DNA from: Morchella semilibera
Taxonomy: Eukaryota > Ascomycota > Pezizomycetes > Pezizales > Morchellaceae
Direction: 5' to 3'
NCBI GenBank assembly: GCA_009192285.1
Contig: WBVU01000004.1
Coordinates: 1,200,001-1,264,000 of the forward strand
DNA length: 64,000 bases
The position numbers and the translations under genes were made by a program. This document shows positions 23,056 through 35,151 of the stretch, one piece after another. Position 1 is the stretch's first letter. Each line of letters opens with the position of its first letter. The notes below the pieces were generated by a model. It had not been told where the DNA came from. It worked only from the letters and a program-made list of their open reading frames with translations, and did not search any database.

Positions 23056-24683
23056 TGGAATAACTACATTTAGGGCTGCCTGAAATATAGCCGCCAATTC
23101 CCAATCAGGTTGCGGCTTTGTGCATTATCAGCAGCTGGAGATAAAAGTCCAGATCAATATAGAGGAGGTTGACTAGTATTGATACAGTGACCCACAGAGC
23201 ATAATCCCTGCTACCCGGAACGCTAACTCAAGTGTGATGCTGAATTTTGAATTTTTGAGCTGAAAGACCAGCAAACGATATGCAGCCATAAGGCTGTATG
23301 TTGAAGACTCATAGGCGCTGTAGATCTAGGCCGCTGCTGTTGGACATGTTTACGTACTCACACCCCGATTGATGGGGGGGGAGGTATTTGAGACTTAAGC
23401 TTAAACTACTTGAGTATAGATAAGTAATCATGATCAGCTCTTATATAGCTTAAGCTTGCGTATCGCCTTGAAGATCTGTAGATTGCCGAGAGCATGATTA
23501 GATATTTTTTGATGCCTACTTACATACATGTACTTGGCTGTTGGACTGGAATTCTAGGCGTCATCATGTCAACAGAGCGGATTTAGGTTCCGTAAGGGAG
23601 GGAGAGAGAGTAACCTTGTGCATGTCCGTGTTGGATGGGCTGAATCCCGGAGATCGGGAGGCTCGGGTTAATGCAAAATATAGCCTATGAACAGTGCTTG
23701 CGATTAGATTGGTGAGCCAATGGATCACCTAAACATTCAGCAATTGATAATAGAAACAGACCTACATGACAGTCCAATAGTTATAGTCAATAGGGGAAGG
23801 ATTTTAATTTAATAATCTCCCCTTTCATACATACATGTAGTTAGTACACCAATCCCACCACACACCCCCCCCCCCGCCGCTCTTGATGAAGGTCAATTGT
23901 CCGGAACCGTTTACACGTGAATTTTCATGTGTCTTAAGTCTTTCCTCCGAGGCTAGGTGGCGAGAATAAAGACGTGTATTCACTCACTTCACGTAAACCC
24001 AAATAGTAGGGAAAGTGGCCACTCGATCATGGGTTGGTTGGTTGTGTGGAAGCGAGTCTCTGTCTTTCTAGCTCGGCAGCTTAGCCTCAGAAAAGTATGA
24101 GTTTTTGATGGCAGGTTCCGCCCCCTCCAATGCTGTGCGTCCATGTACTCTTTTAGGTGCGACTCGGTCGCGCCCTTAGTCTTAGATCTGGTTAAGAATG
24201 ACTATGGGTGTAACTTCATTGCCTTGTAAGTTGTAACGACAATCACAGCCAATAATTGTTCGCTTTGCCACAAACGACTGCCTGCTCCGAGGATAGCTGC
24301 AGAATTCCATGTGAGTATACCTATTTGTCATGTAGATTAAGCCGGCCTGTTCCTGTACTACATATTTAGCGGGTACATATACTTCGCGAATGATACGGAA
24401 AAGATTCTCGCCCTAGGAAGCAAGGGATAAGATCTACAAACACTGCTCACGAGGTCACACCATCTTATCTTCGGGTTTATGAAACAGCCTTGCAATGGGT
24501 AATATGATCAAGGTAAATTATTGGTGTCGGTGGGACTGTTTTGCCTTACATGAGCTAAGTGCTTTTGATGACCGCGTCTTGGTAACGGCCAATAAGGTAC
24601 ACGTGTGTTGGGTTGATGTTTATTCGTATGGCCGTTGTAACCCGCTCCGAGTGACCTCCTGTGAACATGTAAATACAAAATGT

Positions 24684-24785
24684 CTTGGCACCCCCGGGCC
24701 AAATCTACGAGGTAGTCCTTCCTGCTTTGAGCTGGAATATCTCCTCTTTGGGTATGTGCGGGAGTAACAGTTTATTATGGGCTAC
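24684..24785. mobile_element. MITE family 1, fragment
   Basis: A short, strongly diverged relative of the element at 5628-5855; the shared order is TTGGCACCCCCGGG, AAATCTACGAGG, CCTGCTTT, GAGCTGGAATATCTCC, TTTGGGTATG. Both inverted-repeat ends are lost. Confidence 0.6.
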
Positions 24786-24994
24786 ATCTCGACATGACCA
24801 GGCCCAGTGTGGTAGAGGACCGAATGTGTCTGCACGATCGAAGAATTTAGTTCATGGATTATCACTCGATTCATTCATTTAGTAACATAAGAAAGTCGTA
24901 AGTTAAATAAATACTGTTTGAAGGGCCAATAAAAAATCTCATGAAATTATTCTTCAAAAATAAACATTTCATCTCTTTTTATTCTTAGTTTTGG

Positions 24995-26923
24995 TTATGC
25001 AGTTGTTGTACCATTGGCATCAAGCCCTGGGATATCAAACGGGACGCACTTCTCGAAGATTGACTTTTCATACTTCTATAGTGTGGATTAGTAATTATGG
25101 CACTATAAATCTCCGGATAGTAGTTCTTACCAACAAGCTAGCAGTAAAAAGCGTGCCGGCATCAATGATTGAACTAGGCCCAAATTTCCCATTCACATTT
25201 ACCACCAGGTCCAACAAAGCCTTAGACTCGACACCAAAACCTGTCTTTGACGACGAGCCGTCACAAGCACCAGTCTCGTTAAACTTTGTCGCGAGTTCAA
25301 TTCCAACTTTTGGCAGCCCAAGATTCAGTCCAACCTCCAGTTTACCGATCCCGACAACCTCAACCCCAAATGTTAGCTTTGGACGCGATATGGCCATGAC
25401 ACTCATGGCCACTGAGCCTTCTACAAAATCGAATATAGGATTAAATGTTGCAGTCTCGAATCCGGTCGCAGTGCTGGAGTCAATATTAGCGAGGTCGACG
25501 ACTATATGTGCTCCGTTTGGGACCGTGCTTTGTAGCCCAAAGGTGAAGTTTGCTTTTCCGGCAATGGTGGACTCAACGCCCACCTCATAGGCCATTGATG
25601 TGCCGAGATCGAAGATACCTGGGACAACAATCCCGGCGGCGGGGACGGCAAAACTGATTATCTCTTTGGTGAGTTTTAGGCTGGCGGGAGCGGAGGCAGT
25701 GGCAGTGATTGCGGCAGAAAGTTTGAGTGTGGTGTTGAAATCTTGAGGGGTAGTGTCGAGGGTGAAAGCTTTCACGGCGAATTTTTTGATAGAAACCCGG
25801 CCTGTAAGTTTAAATTTACCAGTAATGTAGCAATCGATACAGTCTAATACTAAGGCGGGGTTTGTGGGGCTATTAAGGTGTGAGTAGGGGTTTATTTTCT
25901 CGGGGGGGTTGCGTGGGTCGGGTAGCTTACTTGGTCGGGTCCGTGAGGACGTTGAACCTTTTTCCTGGGGTACCAGAAGATACATCGAACACCACATCCC
26001 CATTTGCGATGTCTTCCAGAAAGTCATCAATAGTTCCAATCAAACCGTCATCATCGTTGTCATCATCACCCTTGATAGCATCACCGATATCATCAACAAC
26101 ACCAGTAACAGCATCTTCAGCGTCACCAATCGCCTTTCCGGCGCCACCAATCACTTTAGTGATTCCGTCCATAAAGTCACTAAAGCCACGGGACATGAGA
26201 CGCCTAGCAGCTCCCGGTGACACGGCAGCACTCCCAAAGTCCAAGTCGAAAGTGCCAGCAACTTCCGACCACGGCGCAACCTTAGCCGTGAGGATTGTCA
26301 TCAGACTTGCCTCTTCATTATCAACCTTTGAAATACTAAAGATTAAAGTATTAGCTAATCATAACCCAGGAGTTTTTGCGCACCATTCAAACATACGTAT
26401 AAGCCTGCCTCTCATCCGCAGCACCACACCCATCATGGTTCGCAATAAGTATGAAGGTATCATCATCCTTCTCATTGATGAAACTCCACTTGTTCACCGC
26501 AGCATCAAACGCCTCTTTTGATGTGAAATTCAGTGACATAACCCCGTCGTCGCCCTTACAGTCGACGGCAGATGTTAGACCCTCAAAGCTTTCCATCATG
26601 ACTATTAGTTGCCCGTCAGGAGCATACAGGGTCATGTTTGCAAGGAGGATACTACTGCCGTTATTACCGGGAGAGCCATATATGAGCTCGGCTTTTGAGG
26701 CAGGGTCTAAGCGGGAGAAGTCGACTGTGTCTCGTACTGAGAGCCCAGTGACGTATTTGAAGGCGTCAAGGTTAATGGGCTTGAGGATGTTGCTCGATGT
26801 GCTGCTAGGGCTAGGGGTTATAGATGCGACTTCTAGTACTGGAACTGGGGTTCTTCTGATTACGGCAGCGGACGTGAGGGTGGTAAAAAGAACCAAAGAA
26901 AAAATGCCGGTGAGGAACCTCAT
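24995..26923 (-). CDS. Secreted fungal protein, DUF7029/DUF7223-like
   Basis: Predicted 583-aa extracellular protein with exons (minus) 26923-26397, 26335-25931, 25869-25131 and 25075-24995; 1752 nt, every junction GT-AG and in phase. The start at 26923 is chosen over upstream in-frame codons because it gives a clean signal peptide (MRFLTGIFSLVLFTTLTSAA). The N-terminal ~200 residues form a Ser/Thr-linked globular region (FKYVTGLSVRD, WSFINEKDDDTF); a Gly/Asp-rich linker follows (GDDDNDDDG); the C-terminal part begins with VLDCIDCYITGKF and is rich in beta-forming sequence. This two-part layout matches uncharacterised secreted ascomycete proteins with DUF7029 then DUF7223; that label is from memory and not checked. 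The last exon ends FDIPGLDANGTTTA. Function unknown; no catalytic motif seen. Confidence 0.75.
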
Positions 26924-29900
26924 GGTTTCGTGTGATTTATAAAACTTTTGGACGTGTTTCTGTATTGCTGATGAAATAGACTTGAATATCTTCCGGAAGG
27001 TATTCGGTGTACGTAAGACAATCAATATCGTATATCGAAATAATATCTGACAAGAATATAGGCGTTAAAGGGCGAAATGCGTGAATCAATCACTGCACAA
27101 GAAAAAGAGTGATTTTTCCACAGGTCTCTCGGGATGGTGCCGCTTCTTCGAGGGAAGAAATCATCTCTATATACTCATCAATAAAAGAGGTTAAACCTCT
27201 CAGAAATCCAGTGAAAGGGGTTGTTGACACCCCCGGTTAGAGCAAAGGGCCGACAAGCTTAAACTCAACCACATACGGCTTCATACTGTATCGATGCTAT
27301 AGCTAGCGCTAATGGATACAAGAATTCAAAATCATTTAAGGTTGCAGGTCTAGGATTAACTAACCAACTGATCCCCTACATTTGCTGCTATGAAACCGCC
27401 GAAACGCACAGTGGGGTTGCCAAGGAATTTCAGCTGGGGAATCGCTGGGCGCTAGTAGGCCAGCAGTTGATTGATTCAGGATACTCAGCCCGTTTTTAGC
27501 TAGAAGTGGCAGGTTTGAGGAGGTAGAGTATCTGAGGATATTAGGAGGTTGACAAGATGCTGACTACATGTGGTTTACTTTTGGGGGCCACTACCAGTTA
27601 TTTCTTAATTTCACGCACATACTCAATGCTCCAAAGCAAGGGAACGAATGGCATTTTGGAGTGCTCTTATCGAGGGACTGTTAGTTGGTGTATACGGATC
27701 ATTAGGGATTATCGTGAGAACTCTAGGCATCAGAGTAGACGACTGTTTATCCAGGTATCTTTCTCGATAACGCTCATTGGAGCCTATTATCTGGCTCCGC
27801 ATCAATTCAAATTCGTGATACTTAATGAATAGCGGGAACGCGGGAAAATCTATATTAAGCGCCTCGGCCCGAGCCGAGAATCGTGCATAGCCGCCGAATC
27901 GAGTGATGAGCTGTCATATTCGAAGAGGCACCTATTGCGTCAATTAATTTTATTTCTTCAGGTCTTTGACCCGAGATAGGCTATTTGGCCTAATACTTCG
28001 TGACATGGAGTCCAATGGCATTCTTGTCGGAAACTTCGTCACAGTATTAGCGCCGGCGGAAGATGTCTCTGGTACTAAAGGACAGAAGGAAGAAAGGTTT
28101 AAATTTAATTTTATAGAGTTCCCTTCTTAGACGAACCCGCGTCAGTTGTTCCTTTGAGAGGCGTTCGGATTGTCAATTGAAGACTAGGATATAGATGCCG
28201 GTGGTAATATCAATGGTCTTCAATGTACGACCGTAGACACTTCTACTTCCGCTAAAAGAGCGCGTAGATCCCTCCCTACTGGATATAAACCAAGAGTTCG
28301 CCCCTTAATACCCCCTGAAGGCTTTTCGCGGAAGTCTCCGGTGAATCTTGTCTCGAAATACTTTTGAACCCCTAAAATCTGTGCATGTTGATATATAAGC
28401 GGCAATCGCGGGTCGACAATACCTGCAGACAACAAATAAAGGGCCCGGGTAGTTGTGACTAGACTTAAGCAGGATATTGGCAGTGGTGAGGTTGGTCGCC
28501 GACAATGGTTCTTTGGAGGTATTAGAGACTTCAGTGGCATAAACAGCACTCTGTTCTGAAATAAGCTCTGGTTCAAATCCATAGCATATTGCGCTCGTTT
28601 ACAACGACTAGTGATTCTTGATATAAATTTCATCTTAGTAATAGGGCTCTGGGTCTGAATCTTAAGAGCTCTGGATCGCCTAGGCCCTCTGTTGGAATAT
28701 TAAAACTCGTAGGCATTAATTAATATATGAAAACACCCATCTCCTGAAAAACCTATCCAGGTGCCCCCGCTGGTTATCAAACTGCTACAAGTACCTGCAG
28801 GCGGGTGAAGCGCTTAGAGCATCCACAACCAGCACCTCCCAAAGTTAGCCTTCATAATAGGCTATAGAATCCCATACTCTGAACCGTGCGGCCCGCGATT
28901 CTAATATATCAAGTCATGCTATGAAATTTCTAACACTTAAAGCACATTTTACCCCAGCACAAAGGGTGGAGTTCTGGCACATGCATCTAGCATGGTAGGT
29001 AGTATTTGTTATTGACCCCCATTCTTGTCTAGTGTTATTTTGAAAATAGATACAAAGTGGGAACACAGGCGTTAAAGAAAAAAATTGGGCACGCGCGGCT
29101 GCAAGATGTTGTGCAGCTTGAGCTAGCTACATGTATCTGTGAACTCTGCTCAGCGGTGTTGTTTTGAAAATGGATACAAAGAGGAACACAGGCGTTAGAG
29201 GAGAAATTGGGTACGCGCGGCTGCTAGATGTTGTGCAGCTTGAGCTACATGTAGCTATCTGTGAACTCTGCTGGGCGGTGTTTGAGCACATCTTCAGTCA
29301 TAGAGTATCACTCACTCTATCTGAGGTAAATACATGTATAAACCCCTTTTCCGTGATCATGTTTATAGCTCATTTCAACTAAGCCCTAACAACCAGGACC
29401 CCAAAATCAACTAATTTATCAGCCCCAGACAATGTAAGTAGATGGGGCTCTCAAAAGATATCGCGCGCCAATATATAGAATTTTTAGTATTAGGCGAGTA
29501 TAGTTGAGTTTTGAGAGGTGGTTACTCTTGTATATGGGTACATAGGTGTACTTGCCTGGTAATTCCGACACGATTTCCCATCATAACTTAGCCCTTAATT
29601 ACAAGGAGAATCTCGAGGAACGTTCACCCCCGACTCCATATCCTAAATTTATACTTGGGAACCAGTCGCCAACTTTCATGTGGCCCCGAAGCGAAAGGCA
29701 GAATTAAGATCAAACGAGCCATGGAAACCGATTAGGTAGATCTAGGCGTACGTGGTGCTAGTCTTGACCAATTGACCCCAATACATTTCCTATGTTTACC
29801 TGGGGAGAAAAGCTGCTTGTATGGACGGGCACGAGACTGGAGTTTACGTAATGTTCATGAACTCTGACTCGATACAAGGCCTTAAGGGCTAGGGGACACT

Positions 29901-31877
29901 ATCATAGTAGTTCGTCTTTCGATCCCTTTCGGGGCATCATAGTTTCAACAAATACGCACAAGGGAGTAATTTAACGTTATCTGGTAAGTTAGTGTTGGCA
30001 TTGGCACTCGCTTCTTCTGGGTTCTGGGTTCTGGGTTTTCCCAGAATAGTCCACACTTCCACAGTTATAGGCTGGGCGCCGTGAACAGCAGTTCCGGAAT
30101 CTGCACGTGCGTCCTATGTACCAGGGAAATATTCAAGCACCCAGCGAAGTTATGGCTGCGCTTTGACTCCTGTAGCCGAGCCTGAAGGAAACTTCTGTCG
30201 GGAACAATTAAAGTTCGAGGGCTGTGCAGTGCTATCTTGGGCGATGAGCTATAATTGTTCTGTGGGGTTCTAGAAAGGTTGTATGCAGCCAGATCTAACC
30301 AGACGCGAGATCAAGGTCTGGAGGCGTTCCCGAAGTTCCCCAGGTCTACCTAAATCACAAACAGCTTCGGGAATCTGTTTCCACCGGGTTTTCTCTTATT
30401 TATTTTATTGTTTTGTTTTTGAGCGGTAAACGGTGCCCAAGGAACGGCGGCTTGATGATATATATCGGCCCGCACGCAAATGTGCCCGGTTGTGCCTAGA
30501 GTAGGCTCGTTCCCAACCACTCTTATGTCGGAGGAGTAATTATAACATCACTCGTATGAGATGGGACTACCAATGGAGGCTGTATTGCCCACTCAGTTGC
30601 CCAACGAGTAACTTGTCCAGAAGATATTGGAGGCTCCGCATATCACTGGCCATGGAGGTTGAAATAAGCTGCTGCTATTGCAGAGTCTCCATCACGAGGG
30701 AAAAAAAAAAACGACATATATACTGTATATATCGGATACCTGTGCCCGTAGCAGGAGCTACAACACACCTACCTACATATCTCAACTTTCCTTGTGGGTA
30801 GTGCGGCTCTCCCAAATCTCCGGCCGGGGTTTCAGTTTGACCCTCACTAACCCACTTGTTGTTACGGCCACGCGATAGAACATTTGCTGGCCCCTGCCAA
30901 GGGTTGATAGCAAGGATTTGTGTTGACGGATCCCATGTTCCCGACTACTCCACCCTGAATTTGGGCCCAGAGCCTGGGGTTGGAACGAACAATGATCGGA
31001 ACTCGGCCGGGGAAACCACACATACACACACACATATGTACCTTCCAACACTACGAGCCATTAGGAAAAAACTTCAAAAAGCTGATCGATGCTCAGGATG
31101 AGAAAGTGCTGGATCAAATAAAGTGTTGTACTCCTCATTGGATCGTATCATAGGGCCTTTAAATCATATCACGAAATTGAGTGCTATGTGCTTCCGTGGT
31201 TGTAATGTCTATAAATGGGAACTGCGCACGGAACGTATGACCAACAAAGCACAGTCAGTCATGTATGTATCGGCTCGGAGTCCACAAGGAATGAATCTAT
31301 ACATAACAATGAAGCTCCTGGATACTAGTCACAGTATTGAATTTTGAGTGATACTGTTGACTCTAGGTTTCTGGGCATCTAGATGTGCACTAAGCTTATA
31401 TGTCCCACTCATATGTTAGCAAAACCTGGTAACAAGCAGTATTCCTGTTGCATGTAAAAAAACCATCGACCGGTTACTGCGCCTATCGGGTTCAGTAGAG
31501 CACTTAGATACTTGCATGTAGTAGTAGTGGGGTCGCATTGTTCCAAATGGATATCCCGGCACGTCAGTCGCAATTTCTTCCAGCTTGAGTAAAAAAAGTG
31601 AAGGCATGGCGTACGTATCCCCTTGTCCATCTCCCGCGTCCCGTAAAGCCATCGATCCTTGTTACCTACGTTAGACATCCCCGACTATTGGCGTATTGCG
31701 TGTAGCTGCTACGAGTCTTTGCAGATTTGAAGATCATAGTGTTTACCAATTTAGTAGCGATTCTCTATTTATCTCCTTTTTCAGGGGAGAAATATCACTC
31801 ATATAGATATGTGATATCCCTTCTCCCCTCCTTCCCTTCTCTTTCTCCCAGAAAAGAGGGTCGCAAATGCAAACAGT
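26924..31877. other. Gene desert (about 5 kb)
   Basis: No supported gene. The longest open frame (28220-28633 minus, 137 codons) has no recognisable motif. The region holds the tandem duplication at 29032-29277, several TACATGTA copies (29130, 29246, 29333) and a CTGGGTT triplication near 30020. It also has mixed AT-rich sequence that may be decayed repeats, which I cannot assign. Confidence 0.5.
29032..29277. repeat. Direct tandem duplication, two units of about 123 bp
   Basis: Unit 1 (29032-29155) and unit 2 (29156-29277) start with GTGTTRTTTTGAAAATRGAT and share AACACAGGCGTTA, ACGCGCGGCTGC and GATGTTGTGCAGCTTGAGCT. They end with TGTGAACTCTGCT and GCG. Identity is about 85-90 percent by eye. 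Each unit contains one TACATGTA copy whose flanks differ. A third start (GTGTTTGAG) follows unit 2 but does not continue. Confidence 0.9.
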
Positions 31878-34015
31878 ATGATATCTCTATATACGTTTAG
31901 TAGACGCCGATTAGGCCTTCCAGAAAGCCGTTTCACTAATGGCTGGTCTCAGATATCATTCCAGACTCGTTCTTTGGCGTTTTTTGCGATATTCACATTT
32001 TCACTCACCCTCTATTATTTCGTATACTTCAACAAATTCACAACGAATCTGAATATTGGCTTCAGTAGTTTCTATGTCGTTAAACACAACATTCCAGACC
32101 TTATGGCAGCTGGGCAAGAGAAATGGAACTTAATGCTATCCCGTCAATCCAAGACCCTCGAAGAAGCAGTGCAAGAATATAATCGCCGGTACTCGATGGC
32201 ACCCCCAGATGGATTCGATGACTGGTTCAACTATGCAAAGTCGCAAAACGTAGTACTCATCGATGAGTTCGACGAGATGATGAACTCCCTCGTACCCTTC
32301 CGAAAACTTGGGCCAGAGGAGGTCAGAAGGAGAACGGCAATCCTGAACCGCATACCAAGTGATGTGAATCTTCTTCGCGTCAGCGGAGACGGGAATGAGT
32401 TCAAGTATGATATGGTGCTCACGAGCGGAGCGAGGACTGAGAGAACAGAGGGACTAATCTCAATGCTGAGGCCGGTGGAGAAGCTTTTGGCGAAGCGGAA
32501 GTGGAAGGAATTTGATGTAGTGATTAATGAGCTTGCTGAGAGTAGGGTGCTGGGGGGTGATTGGAATAGTGCGGTGCTGCGCGGAGGTAAGGAGGCGGAG
32601 GGTTTGGAAGGTTATGCGTTTTCCCAGGAGGTATGGGAGGCTCATGGTTTTGGGGAGTTGAGCTTGATTAGGAGTGTTGTGAAGGCCTGCGGGAAGGATA
32701 GTGAATTTGCAAAGGCGAACCCAACGTTTAGAGTTTCGAAGAATGTGGAGGAGAAGGAGGATATGGAGAGTGGGGATGAGGAGTGGGATGATATGGAGTT
32801 GGAGAGTAATGGTGTGAAGGTTGAGGTGGAGATGGTGGAGATGGCGAAGTTGGAGGGGTTGGAGTGGTTGGAGGATATTGACGTTTGTAACCATCCCGAG
32901 CTCACTCAAGTATGATTCAACCCCCCTCTCCTTAATCTTTTCTCTTGACTTTGGGTTTTAACAAGATCCTATTTTAGTACCATTCCGGATTCCGTACAAC
33001 ACACTATACCACTCGCGGTCTCTATCCAATCCTCTCGTTCGGTGCTCCAAGTGCCTATAGTGACATTCTATTCCCAACAAGCTACCAGTACGGTGGTAAT
33101 CCAGACTATAAATATGTTCCTGAGGACGATATGCCCTGGGATAAGAAAGAGAATGGATTATACTGGCGCGGCAGTCCCACTGGTGGCGGCTATGGTGATA
33201 AAGAATTTAGATCCGTAAGAACACCTTGCCATTCAAGGCACCCTAATAAGATTTATTCTAAGTGTACCAGATGCACCGACACAGGCTCGTTACAATGACA
33301 AACCCGCCCATGCCCGCTCCACCAGAAGGGACAGAACTAAACTTCACCCTCATCGGCGCGGACGCAGAAAACAAGATGCTTGCAAGATACATCTCAAAGA
33401 CCGACTACGACGAACAGTTTACAAACGTCACATTTGTCGAAATTGCAGAGGATAACTGCAACTTCTTTGAGTGCAACGCCCTCAACTCATTCTTCAAGTT
33501 TGGCGAGCACAAGCCGCTGAAGGAGGTCTGGAGGTGGAAATATGTCATCGATGTAGACGGCTGGGGCTACAGTGCTAGGTGGAGGGCACTCATTGCCTCA
33601 AAGAGCCTTGCATTGAAAAGCACAATCTACCATGAGTGGTACTCGGAGAGAATGGTTCCTTGGGTCCATTTCGTCCCTATAAATGCGAAGATGGATGAGC
33701 TCTACGATGTGTTGGGATACTTTCTTGGAGGCGGCGAGGACGCACCAGAGATTGTGGCGCATGAAGAGGAGGCGAAGAAGATTGCAGAGGCCGGGAAGGA
33801 CTGGGCAGATAAAAATATGAGAAAGTAAGTGCTCTACTGATATCTACCAGTGCTGAGTTTATGGCTAACTTTCTTTGTCTAGTGAGGACATGATAGTATA
33901 TGTCTGGCGACTCATGCTAGAGATGAACAGGATCTACAACGGAGAGGATCAAATTTACAGAATACCTACAGCCTATGAGGAGGCTATAAGGGCGGACGCA
34001 ATGTCCGACAAGTAG
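31878..34015 (+). CDS. CAP10/GT90 family glycosyltransferase
   Basis: Type II membrane glycosyltransferase of 651 aa, probably Golgi. Exons are 31878-32909, 32978-33214, 33271-33824 and 33883-34015; 1956 nt, all phases agree. An N-terminal hydrophobic anchor (about residues 33-52, FFAIFTFSLTLYYFVYF) precedes the lumenal part. The family blocks are GFDDWFNYAKSQNVVLIDEFD, shortened here to GFDDWFNYA and VLIDEFD, then GLYWRGSPTGG, FTLIGADAENK, WKYVIDVDGWGYSARW and LKSTIYHEWYSE. These match fungal CAP10-like proteins and animal POGLUT/KDELC enzymes (GT90), which transfer xylose or glucose; in fungi several act on wall or capsule glycans. An acidic, Val/Glu-rich, cytosine-poor segment (about 32750-32890) is unusual and may be an expanded loop. 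Family call strong, sugar and acceptor unknown. Confidence 0.88.
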
Positions 34016-35151
34016 AGCTAGAGAGATTCTGAAGAAAGTTTTTAAAATCTTTGGGAGGACGATGGCGTTATTACGGATAAAGTTTGGGAAGCGATTTTTT
34101 TTTTTTTACTATAAATGGGTTCAGCATTACGTTTGCCTACATGTGGATATCTTTTTTTTTTGTTATTTCGTAGATTATCTTCGATCAAGTCAGGGTCTCC
34201 GTTTGAAGAGACTACTACCGCGAGGGGTAATTAAATGATATTGGGTGCTTTGAAAATGCATATATTACGTCCCCTTGCAAGCCGCGTCATCAACTAACAT
34301 TGATGGACCCCAGACAATTAATGCCTGCTAAACTAAAGACCACACCCACGAAATGTGGGGTGGCGCGCACTAAAGGGCGAGCGGTGATTAGTATTTGGGG
34401 GTCTTGATGCATATGGGCGAGTGATGGGGTGTGCAGATACTTGTTAAGAGCGGCGATTCCCGCTTGCCGGGGTGGACTGGCGAGTGATCTGTGGTGATTT
34501 CTAACTTTTCTTTTCTGGTACTGGTGACCTCGAAGATATTTGTCTTGGGTAAATGTGAGGTCTATATATGACTGGCCTTTCCTTCCAAGTATCGAGTGGA
34601 GTGGAATCGGCTACAATTATATGGGCAGGTCCCTATAGCTAGTGGCGTTGATAGCCCTGCAGCTGGAGCGTTTTCATAAAAGATTTTATTCAGATAGTAC
34701 ATATTGCTGGAATGTCTCCATATAAAGAAGCTGACGAATCAGCTATTTCTTTATCTCTTTGTGTTCTCTTTATAGACATCGCTTTTCCTTATACAGATAT
34801 TTTTCCTTATACAGATATTTTCATATTTTTGATTACTATAAAAGGAAAGACGATATCCACTTTGGATAATCATCATAGAATCAATCAATTCACTCCTTTT
34901 GACGATCCTACTGCCTATTTTTGAGCAGTCCATATCCTATTATCTGTCACATATCACTTGTTTTGCAATTGAAAGTCTAATATATTTTCCATTCTGCCAT
35001 ATCATTCATTAACCCAATATCCAATATCATTATGGAGGGTATATTATATATGCAAGCCAAAGGTACGTACATGTACTCCATCCGCAACCCAATCATCATA
35101 TACAAAACAAACACAGCAAAAAACAAAAAACAAAAAAAGAAGACCCTGCAC
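34016..35151. other. Intergenic region between convergent genes
   Basis: About 1.1 kb downstream of both the GT90 gene and the M28 gene. It contains T runs near 34097 and 34152, two adjacent copies of CCTTATACAGATATTTT (34786-34820), and a TACATGTA copy near 35071. No gene or terminator structure is supported. Confidence 0.5.

Larger units (their letters stand above)
22216..24994. other. AT-rich intergenic region with two degraded MITEs
   Basis: About 2.8 kb with no supported gene. It contains a degraded member of MITE family 2 (about 22694-23055), a fragment of MITE family 1 (24684-24785), and TACATGTA copies near 23531 and 23831. A C-rich run lies at about 23866-23878. Confidence 0.55.

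Noticed and set aside
20170-26923. Secondary-metabolite cluster around the P450
   Set aside because: No polyketide synthase, peptide synthetase, terpene cyclase or other backbone gene is present in the window.
28220-28633. 137-codon minus-strand open frame in the gene desert
   Set aside because: No recognisable domain, no splice partners, and ordinary composition for intergenic sequence.
34786-34820. Possible CRISPR-like or regulatory direct repeat
   Set aside because: Just two adjacent 17-bp copies without spacers; a simple local duplication in an AT-rich region.
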